Under the pieces are notes generated by a model. That model was not told the DNA's origin and searched no databases. It saw nothing but the letters and a program-made list of their open reading frames with translations. Position numbers and translations under genes: made by a program. From positions 930,001-994,000 of the forward strand of contig OU452210.1 of assembly GCA_911728435.2 (NCBI GenBank): DNA of 64,000 bases, in the 5' to 3' direction. Positions 28,941 through 39,651 of the stretch are shown one piece after another (position 1 is the stretch's first letter; every line of letters starts with the position of its first letter). The DNA is from Apoderus coryli. Lineage: Eukaryota > Arthropoda > Insecta > Coleoptera > Attelabidae.

Positions 28941-30831
28941 CAGGGTGTCCCAAATATAAGAAATGAACCATAGTTGTGTTTTTTTAAATGCAATGCCCTG
29001 TATATGAATATATTTTTGAGATTCCCCGTTCAAAATAAACCTAACTTTCATTAAAGTACATCTCACCTAAACCTGACAGTTTTTTAAATATTTAAATTTT
29101 TATAAAAATATAGGCATAATATGAATGAACAAATTCAATTCTTTTTAAGCCACTCTGGGCTGATAAATATACCCACTCATCACTTGTTACGCCAAATATA
29201 AAAAACCCGCAATACTACAGGGTGTCCAATAATATAATTTATATGAACGTAAAGTTTAATTCTAAATAACTTGTTTATTTCAAATGGAACACCCAATATA
29301 TGAGGTCAAAATTAGATGCATAAAGTAATTATCTGTCAAATATTATAATACTTGGAAAATGTAGACCACCATGTATTTGATGATGCAAAAATTAAAGTTA
29401 AATTAAAGTTTTATTATAGATATGTATACTTATCTTTAATTTTGCATGGAAGAGGCACACATATTGGCAATAAGAGGAAGAATTTTCAAAAATATAATAT
29501 TTATCAAGTCAGCCATGAGAATTTGAGAAGATAGAATAAATTTCTTTTAATTTCATATTTACTGTCAAATAGTCTGTTGAAAATTCTTACTTAAGAGTTG
29601 AGAATTTTTCAGAAAACTTAAAAAAAAAAAGTTTTTTATCTGTGACATTTGATTTAATTCAATTCAAAAATGCGAACCTATTCCAAAGGAGAAAGAATAG
29701 ACATGATTTTTATTCTGGGAGAATGGTCCAAAAACGCTTTACTGGCATCGCGAGTTTACGCTCAAAGGCTCCTCGCGCAAAATCACCCCAAAAAAGCGGT
29801 CTTCGAGAGACTGTTAAGGCAGTTTAACGAAAGATACCACCGAAACACAGTGCAACTGCATCAAGAACTTTTCAATATTGATTTTAAATCGTGTTGAATT
29901 TTCTACATGGGCGAGGAACAAAATCATCGCAAATGAAAACTTTTTTAATAGAGGAGATGAAGAACCAAATAAATGAAGCGTTTAGAAGCGTTACACCAGG
30001 TTAAAGTTGTTGAAGGATTTAAGAAAAGGATTCATATGTGCCTAGAGTCCAATCATTTTGAACATTTATTATAAAATTTATCAGTTTTTATGTAGGTATA
30101 TCTTGTTATTTAATTTAAGTGAAAAATGTATTTATTTATTATGTTATTGTTTAAATTATGGTTTGTCAAATTCTCATGGCCGACATGACAAATATAATTT
30201 TAAAAAATTCTTCCTATTACTACCAATATGTGCTTTTTCCATACATTAAAAAAATATATTCATATCTATAGGAAAACCTTATAGTGATCAATAGATAATT
30301 AATTTCATCATCATCAAATACAGGATGGTCGACATGAAATTAACAGGTTCAATTAAATATTCGCATAATATTATGAATATGTGCATTTTCCACGAAAACG
30401 TCAAGAGTAACATAGGAAAGTATTATAATATTTGACAGAGAATTACTCTGTGCATCTAATTTTTACCTCATATACCAGGTGTTCCATTTGAAATAAACAA
30501 GTTATTTAGAATTAAACTTTACATTCATATAAGTTATATTATTGGACATCCTGTATTTAGTATTGGGGATTTTTTTATATTTGGCGTAACAAGTGATGAT
30601 GCCTAGACTGGCTTAAAAAGAATAAACAAATAGGTGTGAATTTTTTCAGTCAAATTATGTCTATATTTTTATTAAAATTTAAATATTTAAAAAACTGTCA
30701 GGTTTAGGTAAGATGTGCTTTAATGAAAGTTAGGTTTATTTTGAACGGGGAATTTAAAAATTTATTCATATACAGGGCATTCCATTTAAAAAACACAACT
30801 ATGGTTAAGTTCTTATATTTGGGACACCCTG
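28941..30831. mobile_element. Foldback DNA transposon with CAGGGTGTCCC termini, 1.9 kb
   Basis: The outer ends CAGGGTGTCCCAAATATAAG and the complement at 30812-30831 are bordered by TA. Inverted similarity runs inward through about 0.6 kb on each side (28941 to about 29530, and about 30150 to 30831), with older divergence than the element at 923-2746. The central loop holds a reading frame with a DUF4817-type helix-turn-helix. Internal copies of CAGGGTGT- and ACACCC-like ends near 29220 and 30555 suggest that the arms themselves grew by nested duplication. Confidence 0.8.
29670..29897 (+). CDS. DUF4817-type helix-turn-helix protein, short frame in a foldback element
   Basis: A 75-codon frame from ATG: MRTYSKGERIDMIFILGEWS, then ASRVYAQRLLAQNHPK and FERLLRQFNE. 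This is the pattern of DUF4817, a small helical DNA-binding domain found N-terminal in many insect transposon-encoded proteins. It stops soon after the domain, so the catalytic part is missing. It lies in the loop of the element at 28941-30831. The domain name comes from pattern memory, not from a search. Confidence 0.65.
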   Translation: MRTYSKGERIDMIFILGEWSKNALLASRVYAQRLLAQNHPKKAVFERLLRQFNERYHRNTVQLHQELFNIDFKSC

Positions 30832-31699
30832 TATAGACTCAAAATATTTTTAAAATGTAGCCCTAAATCATTTTTATCGAACCCATGAATAAAACTTTAA
30901 GGAAATTAAATAGTTTAGCCACAGTATTCCGTGTAGTATGGCGTGAATAACCCTGCATATACGTTCCAACTACCATACTGGTGAAATTTTAAACGCTATT
31001 TAAACCCCCACCAAGGGTATCTTATAATTTTATAATAACTACCAGTCGGGAGTTCTTGTAATCTCTCTATAGATCATAAAAAATCAGTTGTGTCACCCCA
31101 AAACTTTCCCGACTAGTTATAATAAAATCAAAAATATATGACCTGCGTAACGAAACAGAATTCTAATAATTATTATAATTGTATTATTTCCAATAAACTA
31201 ACGTAACAAACTACTCGTAACTACTTTATTCCTTATTATATTTATCCTCTAACAGTAGGTATACCTACATACCAAATATTACCATAGATGTTTATTCTTT
31301 GATATTACTGTACAGGGCTAAAGTTAATAATCCCTACTCCTAGTACACACGCATATACATATAACACACACCACGTACAACTATATATTAATAATATAAG
31401 TACGACAAAACCATTAGATTTTTGTGTCACTGTGTATAAACAGCGCCATCTCTTCAATGCTGTCCCAACTACGCTAAAACTGTTCCTTTGCTAAATGTAT
31501 AAAAAAATTATAAGAAAATGGCGGATATTTGAAGGGAAATTTAAGGTTTTTTTTTATATATGGATATTGTCTAATACAGAAAGTTTTCACGTACAATTTT
31601 AATTACAAGTGATTGTTAAATATATAAATTAGGTAATAAAGTAATATTATCATCATTAAATATTAGAATCATAGCACAAAATGAGGAAAACGTTGCTGA

Positions 31700-32210
31700 C
31701 TTTGAACTCAATTTATTAAGTAATTATTTATTGTTGTAGCCTCAAAATACCTTATTACCTAATACAAACCTTAGTCTTTAAAACCCTATTAAAATTTTTG
31801 CTACCAGATACGTATTAGTGGAGATTTCCATCCACAAAAATATATTTGTAAATTTGAAAAAGTTACCCATGTTTGAACTCAATTTATGAGTTAACTATTT
31901 AATCTTTCCGCTTGAAAATACTTCATTACCTAATCCCATCTTTTGTCTTTAAAACCCTATGAAAATTTTTGCTAGCAGATACGTCTTAGTGGCGACTACC
32001 ATGCGCAAAATTATGCCTGCAAAGCGAAATATGATGATTTTCTAACTCTGTTTGTGAACTAACTATCCAATATTTCAACTTCAAAATACTTCAATACCTA
32101 ATCCCATCTTTACTCTTTAACTCCCTATCAAAATTTTTGTTACCAGATACGTATTAGTGGAGTCTACCATGCGCAAAAATAGGTCTGCAAACGATTGTAT
32201 TCAAACGCCC
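31700..32210. repeat. Three tandem copies of a ~170-bp repeat
   Basis: Units begin near 31701, 31872 and 32040 (spacing 171 and 168). Each contains CAGATACGTATTAGTGGAG-like and CTTTAAAACCCTAT-like blocks. Copies differ by about 15-20%. Confidence 0.85.
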
Positions 32211-32507
32211 CTCTTAAGTGGAACTTAAGTTGACGTATTATGTTGCACCGTCACTTATAACACACCTAAGTGGGACTTAAATTAGGCCGAGGTAATCTAC
32301 AGCTTAAGGTCCACTTAATTCATATCTAACCTCACTTTTTGTTTTGTTTTCCATTATTTTGTCTAGGTATGTCAATAAACATTATTCTATGAGGTATGTT
32401 TACATTATGTTAGGTACTTGTTCTGTCCTAAATTTCACTTAAACATAATAGTACCTGCCTAATAATTTATAATTATTTAATATTTCACATTATTATAGAT
32501 ATTTATA

Positions 32508-32792
32508 ATGGATTTACGTTTAGTTTTTGAGGATAGTGATTTCGACGACATAAATTTAGTTTTACCCATATGGGGTGCCGCGAAGAATATATTCGAGCTA
32601 ATCATTTTCAGGACTTTCATAATTGGACGTTTTCTAAAATATAGGGTTGTCAAACAAACGGCTATAGTGAACCTTTTCCACGCTATATTGAATACCCTCA
32701 CAACTTGTAGGGTAAATGCACCGGTTCTCGACCAGTTAACTAAATATTTAAGTTTGGACAAGCTTTTTTTAACGAAAAATTTTAATTTCTAA
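32508..32792 (+). CDS. Unrecognised 94-codon frame next to the pogo-like insertion
   Basis: Starts MDLRLVFEDSDFDDINLVLP, acidic and then hydrophobic/basic. The frame runs across the left end of the pogo-like element at 32713, so only residues 1 to about 68 could predate that insertion. It could be the start of the missing Harbinger-type transposase, but I cannot show this; no DDE motif is present. Confidence 0.3.
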   Translation: MDLRLVFEDSDFDDINLVLPIWGAAKNIFELIIFRTFIIGRFLKYRVVKQTAIVNLFHAILNTLTTCRVNAPVLDQLTKYLSLDKLFLTKNFNF

Positions 32793-34467
32793 TCAATTTT
32801 AGTGGTTGATGTATCTTTGTTATATATTAAAGAACATAATATATTGTTTTTTAAATTTATTAATTACCTAACTATTAAAAATCTTGTAAATAGCAAAAAA
32901 GTACATAATCACCTATTCTCGACCATCGCGCTAAATTCTCGACCGTTTAATCTCAGTTTTCGATCACCAAAGCCCGCATATAAATAAATAATCTCTAACA
33001 TATTTAGATGAATAAATAAAACAAGCATTCAACGTCCGAATAATAGAATAATTATTGTTAATACAGTGACGTTTTCTTTTTCCTTTCCTTGTGAAATAGT
33101 ATATATATCTTTGAAACCCTTCGGTCCCAAATCTTTTCCCGATTTTGGACAAAGCTCGAAACCGGACTCATCGTCGTTCTAGGATCTTGAAATAAATCGT
33201 TTAAAGCGTTATCAGTTACAAACTCTATTAGTTCTTTAAACCATTTTCGAATCGATTCTTCTGTAACTACTGCTCTTGCTTTATTAATGCTTTCGGCTGT
33301 TCTAAGACTAATTTCAGGATTTCTCCTTAAAAAATTCAAATACCAAGTTTGGGTTGGTAAACCATTTTTAAATAAGGTTGTGTTAGTGTTCGCAGCAATT
33401 TTTTTAACAGTATCCAACAGCATGGTTTTTGTTATCGGAAATCCACACTTCGTCAGATTAATTACCCAGGATTTTATGCGATCCTCTCCCTCGACAGTTA
33501 ACAGAGGGGGTGGTCCAGGCTTTCTTAATATGTCTGGCACTCTTCCTTTGAGCCTATCAATAATCGTGGTCTTCGGAACGTTGAAACGTCTGGAGGCTTC
33601 TCTTATTTTTACTTTATTTTCTCTGATTTCATGTAAAGCCGTTTTTAAATTTTCCTCGTTATAACTACAAATCTTCCTTTGGACTTTCGTTTTTTTAGCT
33701 GTACGATTAACTTCTTTTAACTTTTTACTCGTAGGTACCACTAGAACGCAAAATTTTGAGTTGAAAACTCTAAACGTAAGTGAGCTGCATATTCGCAATA
33801 AATAATAAAACGGTCGAAAACTCACAAACTGGTAAATCTGGTTTTCGACCCCCAATTAATTAAATATCAAAAAATATGTAATTTAGATATAATATGATGG
33901 TCGCAATCTAATACAGTAAAAATACGTATTAAAATGATTAGGAATAAACAGGAAATATTAAATAGTCTTTAAAAAAATTTAAATTTTAGAACAAATAAAT
34001 AACCAGTGCTACTACCAATTCTCGACCATTTTGGTCGAAAACTAAAAAATCAACTTTTTATATAATTAGTTTGCGACCATCTCAATTTTCGAACAAAATA
34101 TTAATTTATGTGTGTTTTTCCGTCAAATACATATATATTTATCCAAAAACATTATTATAAATATCATAGGATACTCATAATTCGCCAAAAATTAAAATTA
34201 CTTACTATTTTCTAGCGAGCCGAAACTTTTCTTTCTTTTACTTTTAATAGAACACAACCTTCTTTCAACACAGGTGGTCATTTACTGATTTTTCGCGCCA
34301 AACTTATGACGTTTGGTTCCCTTCTATGAATACCACCCTGAGAACAACTATGCTCGGGAACAAATTTAAACAAAAATAATAAAATATTTGGTGTATTTTT
34401 CTTATTATATCACTTCTAACCCGATTGTGGTCGAGAACTAGTGCTGGTCGGTTAACCGGTGCATTAA
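32713..34467 (-). mobile_element. pogo/CENP-B-like DNA transposon with repeated CTCGACC motifs, ~1.75 kb
   Basis: The ends read AATGCACCGGTT...CGACCAG on the left and the matching complement on the right (34441-34465), with TA next to each. TTCTCGACC or TTTTCGACC, in either orientation, occurs at 32725, 32916, 32936, 33812, 33841, 34019, 34033 and 34429, clustered toward both ends around the transposase frame. Multiple sub-terminal copies of one short word are what transposase binding sites look like. The element is inserted in the Harbinger-like composite. Confidence 0.75.
33060..33855 (-). pseudogene. CENP-B/pogo-type transposase, N-terminal half, frameshifted
   Basis: On the minus strand a basic region precedes RKICSYNEENLKTALHEIRE and REASRRFNVPKTTIIDRLKG, a Pipsqueak-type helix-turn-helix. 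GEDRIKSWVINLTKCGFPIT and FLRRNPEISLRTAESINKAR follow, the second (CENP-B) helix-turn-helix. At about 33178 the frame shifts: the next frame continues NDESGFELCPKSGK, the start of the DDE domain with its first Asp. It stops at 33000-33060, so the rest of the DDE domain is missing. No ATG opens the frame (33855 is a TTG). The nearest relatives are Tigger/Jerky-type proteins. Confidence 0.82.
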
Positions 34468-34589
34468 CCCTAATTAGGATTTTTTTAAGCCAAAAACCGT
34501 TTTTATATTTACAAGGTCTAGCGCCAAATCACGGACGGGGTCTGCGATTATTGTACAAGGCAGTTTTTTTTTATTTTAGACTGTTCATC

Positions 34590-34844
34590 GGCTACCTCCA
34601 TTCGTAAATGTTTCTTTATGCTTTCATAATATTTGCGTAAGGAATCACATTTTCGCGGATAATTGTATCTGGTGTTTCAGCATTAAACCGGTTTGAAATT
34701 ATTTTCTGCACCCTGTCTTTTTCTCGCCAAATCTGGTTGTTGGAATTTTTACATTCTATTATTTCCTATATTCTAATACTATCCTCAGAAGTAATATTTT
34801 TTCCTATAGGAAAGATTGGGAGCCCGTTTCTTTGTCTCTTCCAT
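34590..34844 (-). pseudogene. Myb/SANT-like DNA-binding protein, decayed
   Basis: From ATG 34844 the minus strand reads MEETKKRAPNLSYRKKYYF, a stop, then in the next frame ITSEDSIRI, a stop, EIIECKNSNNQIWREKDRVQ, KIISNRFNAETPDTI and YANIMKA. Lys-Arg-Ala-Pro-Asn at the start, the I-E-x-K spacing, W and FNA match the zeste-like Myb domains that accompany Harbinger transposases in insects. Two stops and a frameshift show that it is dead. It lies 230 bp inside the right Harbinger-like TIR. Confidence 0.6.
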
Positions 34845-35099
34845 CTTAAAATAAATGAATAAAATACATAAAAACTTAGCACATTAAAATCAGAAACTAA
34901 AATAAAAATAAATAATTCTAGCCAGCATTCTTTTCAACATGTTTGTATTAAAATGCGACGATGCCACATATTTCTTAAACTTAGCTAAGTATTGGCTGGT
35001 GCAATTCATATCCTAGATCAGGTCAACCTTATCTTAAGGTAGACCTTAGCTAAGTTGTAGATTTAAGCGAGGCGGTGCAAATGGCTGTAAGTACATCTA

Positions 35100-35755
35100 T
35101 GTTGAGATTGGAACTCTTAACCTAAACCACTTCATATGCCCTATATGCACAAACACAGAGAAGTTTTCCAAACATAATACTTTGATTACTCATTTCAACA
35201 ACATTCATGAGATAGATCTTAAACAATCCGTTTTACATTTTAGAGCTTTTGAAGATTTTACAGCGTGGAGACAACAGGAAAACAGAGAAGTGGACTATAC
35301 TTGCCGTATGAGAAATAAATGTCATAATGGAGAAGAAATTATATTATATAACTGCAATAGAAGCGATTCTAGAAGTTGGTCATTTATTTACCTACTTAAT
35401 AATATGGGTGTTCGTGGAAATCTTGCTTTTAGGTTTTGTAAGTTCATGTACAAAACGTAGCATAAAGACTGGAGGTTCTATTCGTATTGGTGGAATGTGC
35501 CCCTGACGAATTTCAGTGAATGTAGCAACAGATGGTAACATATTAATGTAATTTTACTGTTATAGGTTTATATTAATTTTTTAACAGGTTCTGTACAAGT
35601 AAAACTTGCTGAAACACATGTGGGACACAGCGACGACTTAAGAACAAAAAGATTATCAAATGCAGAGCAACACACTATTGTTTCCCAGTTAATGGCAGGA
35701 GTATTATTCAGGATGCTAGAACGATTCATAATAATCAGTTAGAAAGAATAAATTT
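35100..35755 (+). pseudogene. C2H2-like plus 'CxRSG' domain protein of the MULE/SWIM-associated type, two exons, broken
   Basis: Exon 1 (about 35100-35534) reads FICPICTNTEKFSKHNTLITH (degenerate C2H2 finger), FRAFEDFTAWRQQENR, ILYNCNRSDSR and, after a frameshift, GGSIRIGGMCP-stop-RISVNVATDG. A 53-bp intron (35535-35587, GT/AG) follows, and then exon 2: SVQVKLAETHVGHSDDL, TKRLSNAEQHTIVSQLMAGV. This domain order is common in insect proteins linked to MULE transposases with SWIM fingers. The frameshift and in-frame stop make it a pseudogene. The family call is from motif memory. Confidence 0.6.
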
Positions 35756-35764
35756 GGTAACACT

Positions 35765-36480
35765 TTCCTAATATTTATTTAATAATATACCTACATTATA
35801 TCATTTAAATTGTTACATCGATTATTTGGTTTGGTGGGTTTTTTATAAGTGTGCATTTGCTAGTTAACGTTTTTAATTTATTATTACTTTTTCAGAGTGC
35901 GTACTATTTCAATTTAGATATTTTCCTTTTAATTGTACCACTTTTTCACATTACATACTATTTTTTCTTATTTTGACTTGTATAATATTATATTAGATTT
36001 GTTTGGTGTTGTACCTTATAATATATATTAGGTATGTATGTATGGTAGTGGTCTATTTGTATTAATTTGTATCTTCATAGTAATTATTATTTATTATCAT
36101 TGTGTATAATTTAATATATATAGCTAAAAATAAACTATTGAGAATAATGTGCCTTTTTTTTATTTCCGGACTTCCTATCTGTAATGCATAAAATGATTTT
36201 AAAATTAGATAGGTATCTTCAAATTATACATAAATATATTTGAGTATCGTTTTTCCGATATACGAAATGAAGGTTTTTCAGCTAGGTATATCAAGAAATA
36301 CCTACTACAAAGGAAAGTTCAACAGACTTTCTTAGCGAATACCCTATACATATTAATATTTAAATTATTTTACTGAAAAACTCATTCCAATTAAATACCG
36401 ACTAAATTTCAGTTGCAAAATAAGTTGATTAGCGGTTATATTCAAATTCAAAAGCGCGCCAAGGAAAGCCCCGTCCCAAA
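35765..36480. other. Intergenic AT-rich DNA
   Basis: No gene or structured repeat recognised. Confidence 0.4.
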
Positions 36481-36485
36481 TGCTC

Positions 36486-36521
36486 TGATTGGCTCGGCAC
36501 GTTGGCTTTTTAATGTATGCT
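36486..36521. repeat. 36-bp inverted-repeat partner of 27288-27323
   Basis: Contains GATTGGCTCGGCACGTTGGC, the complement of the left partner. Its position just outside a LINE fragment suggests an old shared repeat end. Confidence 0.75.
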
Positions 36522-36649
36522 GTCTGTACACCCTGTAGACTGTAGAGTAAGTATTTGTTTAAATTTTATATGTTTATAAATATTTAAATAATAGTTATTA
36601 AAGTAAGTAAGTAAGTAAAAGATGTTTTGGCCAAAATTTAGGACAAGTG

Positions 36650-37700
36650 ACGATGACCGAAGAAGAGAGCGAAAATCCCTAAAAGTATAAAAGAACGGCT
36701 TCGGCTTTACAAGTTTAAACTTTAGATTATAGGTTTGCGATTTTAAAAAAGAAAAAAGAACTTAAGAACATAATTGTGTCCACGGATCAGACGCAGGCGC
36801 AGCGGGAATATTAGAGGAAAATACGATCTGAATTTGAGACACGCAGAAATAATGGTGAAACTAACATTTACATTAAGTATTAAAGGTGTACCTTTTATTT
36901 TTAAACCAAAAAACTCGAGATTAAGTGTGAACACACGTTCGCTGACCTGAAATTTCGTTCATGTGCGTGATTTCGTTTTAGCAAATGACTTTGATGTTCT
37001 TGTGTTGTCGGAAACATGACTGAAGAATATCCAAGCAAATAAGTATATCCAAATTGCTCATTATAATCTACACAGACTTCTTGATAGACCTACTAGGGAA
37101 GGAGGTTTGGCTATTTATTTTAAGAGCTGCTTTAAGCTGAAGACGGTGTATGTGAGTATGGGGGATGCCTTGGAACAACTTTGGATGGATGTATGCATTT
37201 CGGTGCGGGAAAGTTTGGTTTGGGGGTGGTATACCGACCGCCTGGTGCCTCTGCTGCGTGTGTGGATGACCTGATTGAGCCTTTGGAAGAGTTGAACCTG
37301 GAGACCCAAAATATTATCTTAATGGGTGATGTAAATATAAACTTTTTGAATTCTGATTCTTCAGATGTAAGGAGATTTTTTCGTGTACTTGATATTTTTG
37401 ATATGCAACAGATAATTGACTCTCCGACGCGCATTACCGCAACTTCCCAGTGTGATTGATGTTATATGTGTTAATAAAGTCTTAAATTTAAAGTGTCAAA
37501 GTGTTTTGGATCTTAATTGTAATACACACCATTTATTAGTTTATTGTATACTCCTGTTCGAATCTAATAAGCCAGTCAAAAAAAAAACAATTTTAGTTAG
37601 AGACTTTAATAATTTTGATATTAATAACTTTTCTCATGAAGCCGAACAAATGGATTGGGCCTCTATTTCTTATATAGAAGATATAAATCTAAAGTGTTAG
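36650..37700 (+). pseudogene. LINE fragment: ORF1 C-terminus and ORF2 endonuclease, broken
   Basis: 36650-36890 reads KKELKNIIVSTDQTQAQREY, a stop, RKIRSEFETRRNNGETNI, typical of the end of a LINE ORF1. ORF2 then starts: LSVNTRSL, VRDFVLANDFDVLVLSET, HRLLDRPTREGGLAIYFKS, VVYRPPGASAACVDDLIEPL, IILMGDVNINFL and IIDSPTRITATSQCD. These are APE-type endonuclease motifs including catalytic SET-type and GDVN blocks. Several frameshifts occur and RT is absent. Plus strand, apparently 3'-deleted. Confidence 0.82.
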
Positions 37701-38244
37701 CTAATGTAATAATTGTTAGCTAATATAATAATAACACTCGTTTTTAATGAACATAAGATTTTATTATATACGTTTTGTAAATATATGTTTTCACAACGAC
37801 AATCATTTCTATAATGCTGTCCTCCTTTTATATTATATTAGTTTTAAATTTTAACTCAACGTGTACATTCATATTGAGTAATCCCTAATCATTTCTGAAC
37901 TTCTATATGTCTATAAAACATTTATACCTATTTTAAAATAAATACATTTCTATTAGAAACCATATAAATTGTAGATCTAAAGAAAACGAGAAATATAATA
38001 TTAATAGCGATCTAGATCGGTCGCTAATATGGCCATCCTGTAATATTAGTAATAGTAATAATTAGTTTGTCTCCAAACTGAGAGGTTTTAAACACAAAAC
38101 ATACCCTTTTAGAATACGAACTGCAATGTTAACAATTGGAAGTAAAAGAAGCGCCATCTATTGATGTGTCGCATACTCATAAATTAGTTTTGGCGGGAAA
38201 TTTAAAATAATATTAGTGAGGAATATTTCAAATAAATTTAAATA

Positions 38245-38358
38245 GTAACATATTATGGTGCAACTATTAATTGTAGTTTTTCAAAAAATTATTCAAACGA
38301 GATATTGTTCAAAATCTTTTTGAAAAACTACAAAAAATGTTGCACCATTATATGTTAC
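38245..38358. repeat. 114-bp hairpin element
   Basis: GTAACATATTATGGTGCAAC at the left and its near-complement ending GTTGCACCATTATATGTTAC at the right flank inner arms TGTAGTTTTTCAAAAA / TTTTTGAAAAACTACA. The loop is about 30 nt. No target duplication is obvious. It could be a very small MITE. Confidence 0.8.
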
Positions 38359-38504
38359 ACGACAAAACATTAATAGGATCGAAAAAAAAACAATTATTAT
38401 TATAAAACATTTATTATTAAAATAGAAATGCACAATTAGCAATATTAGTTTACATTTTAATTTAGTCAAAAAGTAGATAGTAGGTACACAATAAAGTTTA
38501 TAAT

Positions 38505-39150
38505 TTAAAAACATAAATAAAATAACAGGCAGCTTGGACTAGTTACGTTCTTGGAATATTCTTTCGATGTGCTAGGGCTAGGCATGTCATCGATGACCAT
38601 GGGGTAACTTATACTAGGGTCACCGACGGATTCCTTTGATGTGGTAGGTCCAGTACTTATGTCTATGTCACAAGTAGAGGGTTCCAATTTTCTTCGTTAT
38701 GGACCAGGTGCCTCCTCTATAAATTCAATTATTTCATAAAAACATGTACCACTTTTAATAGAGGTGCGTGGTTTTCTTACCTGTATTAAGATGTAATATT
38801 GGTGTTGCATTCCATTTAAGGTCTCTTCGACACCCAAACTGTAAATCATCCGGAACAAAATGTTTGGCACACACTAGATAACTTTTAAGTAGTTTATCAA
38901 AGGGAATGTTAAATAAACGGGGGTTGTTTAGATTTGCCAACCACTTTATTAGCATTTCTGGTTCTTTATTAGGGTTCGGAAATCGGAAAAAACTACCATT
39001 CTTAGTCTCACAGTTGGGAACACAACATTTTTTTTTGCCGGCCGAACTTCTCGAACAAAAAGAGCCATAATAATTAAAATAGCACACACTGAACGCAATT
39101 TTTATGCACAATTTACAACTAAACAAACTTTTAAACAAGACTCGCACTCT
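38505..39150 (-). pseudogene. THAP-domain gene fragment, probably two exons
   Basis: The minus strand from about 39045 encodes KKKCCVPNCETKNGSFFRFP, then MLIKWLANLNN, YLVCAKHFVPDDLQF and NATPILHLN. This is a full C2CH THAP zinc finger (CxxxxC...CxxH) of about 85 residues. It ends with CAG|GTAAGA (donor near 38780). A likely next exon at 38722-38505 encodes a Ser/Pro/Thr-rich stretch (SKESVGDPSISYP, MPSPSTSKEY), but an in-frame TAA follows its acceptor, so it is either broken or spliced differently. Host THAP gene or P-element relative; undecided. Confidence 0.7.
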
Positions 39151-39651
39151 TTTTTCAAACTCTTAACGCAAAAAATCATATTAAGACTTGAAATTATGCC
39201 ACACCCTTTTGTTGAAAATACGACTATAACATATGTTTTGTGGGTATAAAATAGGGGGATGTTTAAAAAAAAAAATTCTTTGGCGGCACCTAGCGATAGG
39301 AAGTCCAACTAAGCGTAGTAGAATAGACAGTTTTCTTCACTTTTCGTTTGCAGCGCCTCTCGTGACTGGCCGCATAGTTAAAAACAGTGTTCCAGTCTCT
39401 GCCATTTAAGTTAATCTTCTAAGGGGGTATGTTTTGTGGTTTTAAATAATAGAATACTCGGTCTTTTTGAAACACGTGCTCCATTACCTTTCATTGAAAC
39501 TAAACTACCGTACACACCATATATTACTTACACTATTAGGCAAATGATAAGACTGAAACATAAAGCATAAAAAAATCTTTGTTTAAGAGCGGCACCGAAT
39601 CTATTTTCCCTGTATCTAGAACTTGAGAAATTTAAATTACCTCAGTATTTT

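Larger units (their letters stand above)
27758..35087. mobile_element. PIF/Harbinger-like composite with 16-bp TIRs and TAA duplications
   Basis: CAGCCATTTGCACCGC at 27758-27773 and its exact complement at 35072-35087 are both bordered by TAA, the 3-bp target duplication of PIF/Harbinger elements. A decayed Myb/SANT-like frame, the usual partner gene of Harbinger transposases, lies near the right end. I see no DDE transposase. The interior carries nested insertions of about 3.6 kb (28941-30831 and 32713-34467). A weaker terminus-like block (TTGCACCG then CTTAAG motifs) at 32205-32330 raises the alternative that these are two neighbouring related elements, not one. Confidence 0.6.
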
